From positions 272,883-336,882 of the forward strand of contig JAUSOQ010000043.1 in NCBI GenBank assembly GCA_030655755.1: a stretch of 64,000 nt of DNA, read 5' to 3'. Under the pieces are notes generated by a model. It made no database searches, was not told the origin of the DNA, and saw only the letters and a program-made list of their open reading frames with translations. A program made the translations under genes and the position numbers. Source of the DNA: Coriobacteriia bacterium (GTDB taxonomy: Bacteria > Actinomycetota > Coriobacteriia > Anaerosomatales > Anaerosomataceae). Shown piece by piece: positions 58,655-64,000 of this stretch (the stretch's first letter is position 1; every line of letters begins with the position of its first letter).

Positions 58655-60343
58655 ATGCTTGCAGGTACTCGGCTCGATGACGGCGATTTCGTCACTGTCG
58701 ACATCGAGGCCACCGGTTGCCGACCCGGCACGAACAGCATCATCGAGATAGGTGCTGCCCGTATTCGGTCCGGAGTAATCGTCGCACGCTTCGGGGAACT
58801 CGTGAAACCGATCGAGTCCATACCCCCCTCGATCAGACACCTCACCGGGATCGATGACGAGATGGTCAGCGACGCCGACGGGGTGAACGGCGTCATGCGT
58901 CGCTTCCGTGCATTCGTTGGCGATTCGGTCCTTGTTGCACACAACCACCGATTCGATCTTGGTTTTCTTGACTACGAGGCCGAGCGCGCGTGGGGCCTTC
59001 CCTTTCCACGACCGGTACTCGATACGCTCATTCTCGCTCGCCGTCTACGCCCTGATCTGGAGCGCTACAACCTGCGCGCACTTGCGCAGGCCTACGGGGT
59101 CGAAACGGTACCGGATCACAGAGCCACTACCGACGCTTTGGCGACCGCCGAGGTCTGGTGTCAGATGCTTGCCGAGCTAGCTGAACGCGACATCACGACC
59201 GCTGGTGACGTAGCACGTCTCTGTGGACTTGCACGACAAGGGGATCTGGCTCGTAAGTTGGTCTTTGCGACGGATCTTCCCGACGCTCCCGGAGTATATG
59301 TCATGCGCGACGCCCATGGCCAGGTCGTACACGTTGGTCGCGCAAAGAGCCTGCGTACGCGGGTTCGCAGCTATTTCTATACGCCTGTCGATCACGAAGC
59401 CGATCATCCCGCCGTCCTTACTGAGAGCATCGGCTACGTCACATGCGCATCGCAGCTTGACGCACAGCTTCTCGAAAGTCGCCTTTCGCTGCGCTACCAC
59501 CCGTGCCTCGACCTCGATCATGAACGTGGGCGCAGCGTCGTCTACATCCACGCGGACACTTCATCACGTTTTCCTCGGTTGCGCATCACCAATCGCCGCT
59601 ACGTGCACGGCACGACTATCGGTCCACTGACGAACCAGTGGGCTGCCGAGACACTCACCGATGCCCTTCGCTCTCACTTCGGTCTACGGCGTTGTGTTCG
59701 CAGACTCGATGCCGACACACGCTTTCTCCCGTGCTCTCGACGTGCTGACGATACCTGCCCGCACCCGTGTGATGGTGGCATCTCTACAGAGCAATACGCA
59801 AAACGCATGGATGCCGCATTGAATGCACTCGATGGGCAAGGTCAACATTTTCGCGATGCGCTACAGATCCTCCGTGAGTCATCGGCGGCAGAACAGCGTT
59901 ATGAAGACGCCATCGCATACCGTGACGCCGTTCGGGCCGTTGATCGTACGATGTCAGCTCTCAAGATCGTCCGTGAAGCTGCGGCTACACCAGGTCTGGT
60001 CATCTTTGAGGCTGACGAGCGGACTCTCGTACTCCATCTCGTGCGCTTCGGCTATCTCTTGCGCACGATCCGCGTCCGGAAGGACGAACTGAGCGTGGAC
60101 ACGTGGGAGGACAGACTCACACGGTCCATCCGACGCGCCTACAGTGCGCCCGCTGCCGACCCCTGTCACGACAAACTGACTCCTCGCCAATTGCGCGACA
60201 TCTTCCTGATCAACACGTACCGACTGCAGAACGCCCCCTCCGAAGTGCGCTTCAGCGGCGATCCCGAGGACCTGGCACGCAAAGTCGCATCAACGGCCCG
60301 CCGTTTCATGCGTGTTCCTCACACACGTCACGCAACCGCTTGA
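58655..60343 (+). CDS. DnaQ-type exonuclease fused to UvrC-like GIY-YIG region
   Basis: 562 residues. N-terminal DEDDh exonuclease (about 10-175): D16/E18 in VDIEATG, Asp in HNHRFDLGFL, and the H-x4-D end in DHRATTDA. Then a GIY-YIG-like nuclease region (about 208-290, DAPGVYVMRDAHGQVVHVGRAKSL), a UvrC-type Cys patch (CPHPCDGG) and a UVR-like helix pair (ESSAAEQRYEDAIAYRDAV). The second Tyr of the GIY-YIG motif is His here, so nuclease activity of that domain is uncertain. Such fusions are known in Actinobacteria (Rv2191-like) and resemble Cho, suggesting excision-repair use. Its last 38 bases overlap convergent nfo. Confidence 0.88.
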   Translation: MLAGTRLDDGDFVTVDIEATGCRPGTNSIIEIGAARIRSGVIVARFGELVKPIESIPPSIRHLTGIDDEMVSDADGVNGVMRRFRAFVGDSVLVAHNHRFDLGFLDYEAERAWGLPFPRPVLDTLILARRLRPDLERYNLRALAQAYGVETVPDHRATTDALATAEVWCQMLAELAERDITTAGDVARLCGLARQGDLARKLVFATDLPDAPGVYVMRDAHGQVVHVGRAKSLRTRVRSYFYTPVDHEADHPAVLTESIGYVTCASQLDAQLLESRLSLRYHPCLDLDHERGRSVVYIHADTSSRFPRLRITNRRYVHGTTIGPLTNQWAAETLTDALRSHFGLRRCVRRLDADTRFLPCSRRADDTCPHPCDGGISTEQYAKRMDAALNALDGQGQHFRDALQILRESSAAEQRYEDAIAYRDAVRAVDRTMSALKIVREAAATPGLVIFEADERTLVLHLVRFGYLLRTIRVRKDELSVDTWEDRLTRSIRRAYSAPAADPCHDKLTPRQLRDIFLINTYRLQNAPSEVRFSGDPEDLARKVASTARRFMRVPHTRHATA

Positions 60344-61172
60344 GACGGGCGATGTTCTCCACGTCTTTGATCGGGATCTCCCCGGGCATCTCGGTGAAGG
60401 CTGCCACGTCCCGCAGCCTCGGCTCACAAAACATCCCAAGGAACCCTTCATAGCCGATGGTGCCGTCACCGATCCACGCATGACGATCCTTTCGCTCACC
60501 GCACGCGAACATGCTGTCGTTGGCGTGCACGGCGCCGATGACCCCTATGCCGCAATGCTTGTCGATCGCGTCCATAAGCGACACCCATCCGCTCGCCGAC
60601 GACAGGTCGTGGCCAGCGGCGTGTGCATGGCAGCTGTCGATACACACGCCCACCCGGTGACGAAGCGTTTCAGGCAGCATATCCAGGACCGCGCCGATCT
60701 CCTCGGGGCCATTGCCGAAGGTCGTCCCGGCTCCTGCGGTGTTCTCAAGAAGAAGGCGAGGGGTCGACGCTCCCGCCGAGGAGAAGGCGATCTTGATGGC
60801 CGATGCGACTCTTGCCGCAGTCTCCTCTGTGGTGGTGCCGCCGTGCGTTCCGATGTGCGTGATCACAGCATCTGCGCCCAGAAGCTGTGCACGCTGAAGT
60901 TCATCAGTCAGTGCGGCAATCGACTTATCGCGAAGTATCGGGTCCATCGTTCCCAGATTGATGAGGTAAGCGGTGTGGGTGACGACTGCAGCGATAGCGA
61001 GATCCTGCCGCATCGCTTGAAACGCATCCGCAACGGCAAGATCGACGTTGCGGGCGTGCCACTGTCGCGGGCTCTTGGCGAATATCTGTGCACACTCAGC
61101 ACCTACCTGATGCGCATACTCAAGAGCTTGTGGATATCCACCGGCTACTCCGACGTGAGCGCCTATCAGCAT
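60306..61172 (-). CDS. nfo: Endonuclease IV (AP endonuclease)
   Basis: Cleaves abasic sites and 3' blocks in base-excision repair. TIM-barrel metal sites visible: IGAHVGVAGG, LLLENTAGAGTTFG, VCIDSCHAHAAGHD and IGAVHANDS. ATG 61172 gives MLIGAHVG, 288 residues, with AAAGG eight bases upstream. Convergent overlap with the exonuclease/UvrC-like gene and divergent from dinB, so three repair genes cluster. Confidence 0.95.
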   Translation of the reverse strand: MLIGAHVGVAGGYPQALEYAHQVGAECAQIFAKSPRQWHARNVDLAVADAFQAMRQDLAIAAVVTHTAYLINLGTMDPILRDKSIAALTDELQRAQLLGADAVITHIGTHGGTTTEETAARVASAIKIAFSSAGASTPRLLLENTAGAGTTFGNGPEEIGAVLDMLPETLRHRVGVCIDSCHAHAAGHDLSSASGWVSLMDAIDKHCGIGVIGAVHANDSMFACGERKDRHAWIGDGTIGYEGFLGMFCEPRLRDVAAFTEMPGEIPIKDVENIARLKRLRDVCEEHA

Positions 61173-61240
61173 CCATGGATCCTTTCTGTCGTCACACGAA
61201 CCAGTGTAGCGGTCACCTGGCGGCCCGAACCACTCGGCCG

Positions 61241-61246
61241 TAGACT
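61241..61246 (+). promoter_or_regulatory. Possible leaderless dinB promoter (-10)
   Basis: TAGACT ends six bases before the dinB ATG, and no ribosome site precedes that ATG, suggesting transcription starts at or one base before the codon. The -35 is weak (CTGGCG at 18 bases). Confidence 0.4.
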
Positions 61247-61252
61247 GGATAC

Positions 61253-62485
61253 ATGGACTCCGTCTTGAGCACACCCTGGCTCGGCCGAGCGATCATGCAT
61301 CTGGACATGGACGCGTTCTTCGCTGCCGTCGAGCAACTCGACCATCCGGAGTGGCGAGGTAAGCCGGTCATCGTCGGTGGTTCGCCCGATGGTCGCGGCG
61401 TCGTGTCGACGGCCAGCTACGAAGCCAGGATATACGGCGTACATTCGGCCATGCCCGCAGCGCAGGCTGCACGGCTGTGTCCGGATGCGATCTGGGTCCA
61501 CCCGCACTTCACACGATACGAAGAGCTCTCCGAGGCTGTGCGGACCATCATGCGAGAGGTGACCCCGTACGTTCAGCCGACATCGATCGATGAGGCGTAT
61601 CTAGACATATCTCCAGCCGAGTACGGCGAGGATCCCGTATCCATCGCCCGACAGACGCAGACTCGCATCGCTGGACTCGGCGTCACTTGCTCGATCGGAC
61701 TCGCCTCGGGAAAGACCGTGGCGAAGATAGCCTCAGATGTCGACAAACCCCGTGGTCTCACCATCGTCAGGCCCGGCAACGAGACGGCGTTCCTGCGCCC
61801 CCTTTCCGTCAACGTGCTTCCTGGTGTGGGACGTGCCACATCGGAGCGTCTGCGTGCGGTCGGAGTACGGACCTTGGGTGAGCTGGCAGCTCTCGATGAG
61901 CGCTCGGCAAGCCAACTCCTCGGCGCATACGGAACAGAACTCGTCCAACGGGCACGTGGCATCGATACAAGACCGGTAGTGAGTGAGGGTGCACGCAAGT
62001 CCATCTCGGCGGAACACACGTTTCCCGAAGACATTCGCACGAGGGATGAGGTCGAGGCAGAACTGAGAATATTGGTCGAGAAGGTCGCAATGCGGCTTCG
62101 GCGTCACCGGCTCGCCGGACGTACCTTCAGCGTGAAGCTTCGATATGCAGACTTCAGCACGCAGACAGCCAGTCGAACAGTCGCGACTCCATATGACATC
62201 GATTCAGATATCTTGCCGGTGGCTACTGCCCTACTGTCAGATGTGTGGACTCCTGGCGCAGGCTTACGTCTTCTTGGATTCGCTGTCAGTGGATTTGGGG
62301 AGACCACCAGGCAACTCGAACTGTTGGGTGAGGATGAAGCTGACTCTCCTCCAAGAGCGCGCCTATTGGCAGAGGGGCTGGACCGCATCAAGGAACGCTT
62401 TGGTGATGATTCACTCGGATTTGGGGTACGTGGACTACGGACGCCGGACCCATCATGCGAGGGGGAGGACGAAGATGCGATCTAG
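61253..62485 (+). CDS. dinB: DNA polymerase IV
   Basis: Y-family translesion polymerase. Catalytic Asp/Glu residues appear in IMHLDMDAFFAAVEQLDHP and TSIDEAYLDIS; thumb HhH region VLPGVGRATSERLRAVGV; little-finger domain about 245-365. 410 residues, with a C-terminal tail lacking a clear beta-clamp motif. ATG 61253 is favoured by position near the -10; an internal ATG at MHLDMDAFF is possible. Overlaps the following lipoprotein gene by 11 bases. Confidence 0.95.
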   Translation: MDSVLSTPWLGRAIMHLDMDAFFAAVEQLDHPEWRGKPVIVGGSPDGRGVVSTASYEARIYGVHSAMPAAQAARLCPDAIWVHPHFTRYEELSEAVRTIMREVTPYVQPTSIDEAYLDISPAEYGEDPVSIARQTQTRIAGLGVTCSIGLASGKTVAKIASDVDKPRGLTIVRPGNETAFLRPLSVNVLPGVGRATSERLRAVGVRTLGELAALDERSASQLLGAYGTELVQRARGIDTRPVVSEGARKSISAEHTFPEDIRTRDEVEAELRILVEKVAMRLRRHRLAGRTFSVKLRYADFSTQTASRTVATPYDIDSDILPVATALLSDVWTPGAGLRLLGFAVSGFGETTRQLELLGEDEADSPPRARLLAEGLDRIKERFGDDSLGFGVRGLRTPDPSCEGEDEDAI

Positions 62486-62915
62486 AGTCTTGTGTCTGTT
62501 GCTGTCGATCGTACTTGCAACAGGGTTCGTGATTGGATGCTCAACAAAGCCGACACCTGTCGAGGAGCCTGCCTTGGCTGATGCGGCGAACGACTCAGCT
62601 GACACTTCAGTCGAGGGAACGTTCGAGATCGGGGCGACCGACCTTGGCGATGGCAGAACACGGGTGGTCGGCGTGCTGGGTTACGACGATCTTGAGGGTG
62701 GCTTCTGGGTGCTTTACGACTGCGAACCGGGCGAGATACCTGAGGGTGCGCCGGTGGTTGCCATCATCGCGAACATGGGTGAGCTGGACATCTCGGCATG
62801 CTCTCTGGAGGATAAGCTGGTGGCGGCTGACGGCGTCATGAGCGATGGGGTGTCCGTGCGCATGGCGGGCCCTGAGATCATCGCGGACGACGTGTATGAA
62901 GTGCCGTCGGAGTGA
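62475..62915 (+). CDS. Small lipoprotein of unknown function
   Basis: 146 residues. Type II signal sequence with lipobox FVIGC (Cys at residue 22) after VLCLLLSIVLATG. The mature part has a Glu/Ala/Ser spacer, then GATDLGDGRTRVVGVLGYDDLEGG-like beta-rich sequence. Two more Cys (YDCEPGE and ISACSL) could form a disulfide. Not recognised. GGGGGAGG is six bases upstream. Overlaps the end of dinB, so probably co-transcribed. Confidence 0.8.
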   Translation: MRSRVLCLLLSIVLATGFVIGCSTKPTPVEEPALADAANDSADTSVEGTFEIGATDLGDGRTRVVGVLGYDDLEGGFWVLYDCEPGEIPEGAPVVAIIANMGELDISACSLEDKLVAADGVMSDGVSVRMAGPEIIADDVYEVPSE

Positions 62916-62962
62916 TATCAGACTGAACGTGTGCCGCGCGTCCCAAGACCCCTATCCACTGA

Positions 62963-63640
62963 TCACGATCTTCGCCCGATCTTCGCCGGCTTCTTCAGAA
63001 GCGACACGACGATCTTCGAGGCGACATCCCGGCCTAGAGCGTACTTCGAATCCCCGACCTCTATCATCAGCGGGCCGTTGAACGGCGCCACGTCGCATAT
63101 CCCGACTTCCGTCCCCGGATACATCCCTAAGCTTGCCAGATATGCAAGCAGGCTGTCGTCTTCATCCTCGACGCGCACTATCTTCACGCGTGAGCCCTCA
63201 ACAAAGTCACAAAGGGGCTCACCGGTCATCTTCGGCACAGTACCGTCGCTGCGAGGAATAGGATGGCCATGGGGGCAGAACGATGGGTTCTCAAGGAACG
63301 TCTCCAGGGCTGACTGGACCTTGGGCGAGAGGGCGTGTTCCAGCAAGCAGGCCTCCTCGTGCACTTCATCCCACGAGAGTCCAAGCGCATCCACCAAGAA
63401 CCGCTCGGCAAGACGATGCCTGCGCACGATGCTGATCGCTTCAGACTCCCCAGACGCGGTGAGCGCCACACCGTTGTCGGGCCGACTGATCAAGCCCTTT
63501 GCCAAGAGTCGTTTCAGTGTCGCGGTCACGGTCGGCCCAGAAACGCCCATCGCCTCAGCTAGTTGAGACGGGCGCACCTCACCTCGCTCGGCAAGCTTGT
63601 ATATCATCTCCAGGTACTCCTCGAGCGTCGCGCTTGACAT
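62963..63640 (-). CDS. DtxR/MntR-family metal-dependent repressor
   Basis: 225 residues in the three-domain DtxR layout: winged helix (about 1-70, LEEYLEMIYKLAERGEVRPSQLAEAMGVSGPTVTATLKRL), dimerisation/metal domain (IVRRHRLAERFLVDALGLSWDEVHEEACLLEHALS, with metal-ligand-type His, Glu and Cys residues), and a C-terminal SH3-like FeoA domain (about 150-220). The EACLLEH Cys suggests iron (DtxR/IdeR-like) more than manganese, but this is not decisive. ATG 63640 has GGAGG six bases upstream. No metal transporter adjoins it in the window. Confidence 0.9.
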   Translation of the reverse strand: MSSATLEEYLEMIYKLAERGEVRPSQLAEAMGVSGPTVTATLKRLLAKGLISRPDNGVALTASGESEAISIVRRHRLAERFLVDALGLSWDEVHEEACLLEHALSPKVQSALETFLENPSFCPHGHPIPRSDGTVPKMTGEPLCDFVEGSRVKIVRVEDEDDSLLAYLASLGMYPGTEVGICDVAPFNGPLMIEVGDSKYALGRDVASKIVVSLLKKPAKIGRRS

Positions 63641-63671
63641 GCGGAACCTCCAGGCCGACAACACCTCGCGT

Positions 63672-63699
63672 AGCATACGTGCACGGTCGTCTTAGTCGA
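63672..63699 (-). promoter_or_regulatory. Probable promoter of the DtxR-family gene
   Basis: Minus-strand TCGACT (63694-63699), 16-base spacer, TATGCT (63672-63677). The -35 overlaps the stop codon of the upstream open frame. A DtxR-type operator could overlap it but I see no clear dyad. Confidence 0.45.
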
Positions 63700-63895
63700 T
63701 GCTAAAGCCCAAGACATGCCGAGGCAAGTGCCAGTACTTGTCTCTTGTACCCGGTAACACTTCGTCAGAGTCCAATGCTCCATACTGCCTGTCATCCCGC
63801 TTTTGCAACCGCTCAGCCATCCTAAGCGCCCGGTTAGCACATCCTCCCGAATTTGCCCAAAATGGCCTTGACGACCATTTCCCGGTGCCGTAGAG
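63692..63895 (-). pseudogene. Possible 3' gene remnant, unassigned
   Basis: A 67-codon open stretch follows an in-frame TGA at 63896 and ends at TAA 63692. Its C-terminal part (AERLQKRDDRQYGALDSDEV, then TRDKYWHLPRHVLGFSID) looks protein-like but matches nothing I recognise. The first ATG (63820) has no ribosome site. Codons are richer in A/T third positions (TTA, AGA, CAA, GCA) than neighbours. The same frame is open from 63899 to the window edge, and a neighbouring frame also reads plausibly, so this may be a frameshifted or decayed end of a gene entering from the right. The rest of 63700-64000 shows no other feature. Confidence 0.3.
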
Positions 63896-64000
63896 TCATA
63901 GGCGTCCCAAGAAGTCGGACCGAGCGAACCTCGAAAAGTAGCGTACCAGTAGCTGCTCGCGAGGGTCTCGGCGGAAAGGTTTAGCGCAAGCGGGCCGGAC

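Overview
The window is dense core-genome sequence from a bacterium with moderately high GC content and almost no accessory DNA. The gene families suggest a deep-branching, probably anaerobic actinobacterium. They include a WhiG/FliA-type sigma factor, several signal peptidases clustered around rplS, a DnaQ-exonuclease/UvrC-like fusion of the actinobacterial kind, a SepIVA/DivIVA-like coiled-coil gene beside DUF177, FabK-type enoyl reductase, and ADP-forming acetyl-CoA synthetase instead of Pta-AckA. A Coriobacteriia/OPB41-like lineage would fit. That placement is inference from gene content; no 16S gene is present.

Layout. (1) Bases 1-20950, all minus strand, form one long information-processing block read right to left: rnc, smc, ftsY, a signal peptidase, ffh, then a strong promoter, rpsP-khpA-rimM-trmD-lepB, a second promoter, rplS-lepB-rnhB-yraN-comM-dprA-trmFO-xerC-whiG, a response regulator with a zinc ribbon, and rpsB-tsf-pyrH (pyrH cut by the window edge). 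Many junctions are ATGA/GTGA stop-start overlaps. (2) Bases 20947-28237 hold type II fatty-acid and phospholipid synthesis: plsX-fabH-fabK-fabD-fabG-acpP-(FabK-like)-fabF. (3) Bases 28264-38844 hold a DRTGG/BioD-like protein, ADP-forming acetyl-CoA synthetase, rpmF, DUF177, a coiled-coil protein, coaD, rsmD, recG, degV (FakB-type), fakA and an Asp23 protein. (4) Bases 39026-46025 hold rpmB (+), a GAF/HD-GYP protein, a TPP-riboswitch-controlled thiT-thiN pair, an M23 peptidase, a PASTA/degenerate-amidase protein, fmdB (+) and glpX. (5) Bases 46065-52930 hold priA, then a promoter, def-fmt-rsmB, and metK behind a SAM-I riboswitch. (6) Bases 53040-64000 are mixed-strand: psiE, gltX, tRNA-Gln, tRNA-Glu, rnpB, a fused BchI-BchD-type chelatase, a Cys-tailed acidic protein, the exonuclease/UvrC-like protein, nfo, dinB, a lipoprotein, a DtxR/MntR repressor, and a final ~360 bases with a possible gene remnant.

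The gene order closely follows the Bacillus subtilis chromosome (recG, fakA, asp23, rpmB, thiN, PASTA locus, rsmB, fmt, def, priA; and dprA, trmFO, xerC, sigma, rpsB, tsf, pyrH). The differences from that template are the most informative part of the window. The flagellar/chemotaxis block is missing next to the sigma factor. The PrkC/PrpC kinase-phosphatase pair is replaced by a PASTA protein with a dead amidase fold. Pta-AckA is replaced by ADP-forming acetyl-CoA synthetase.

Together the genes cover ribosome assembly, protein targeting and export, membrane lipid supply (de novo and via fatty acid kinase), initiator formylation and deformylation, SAM and thiamine homeostasis, and DNA repair. 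I see no phage, complete insertion sequence or CRISPR array. No completely novel multi-gene system is evident. The best leads are the zinc-ribbon response regulator beside WhiG, the PASTA/degenerate-amidase protein, the chelatase with its dyad-flanked promoter and Cys-tailed neighbour, and several RNA-level control elements.
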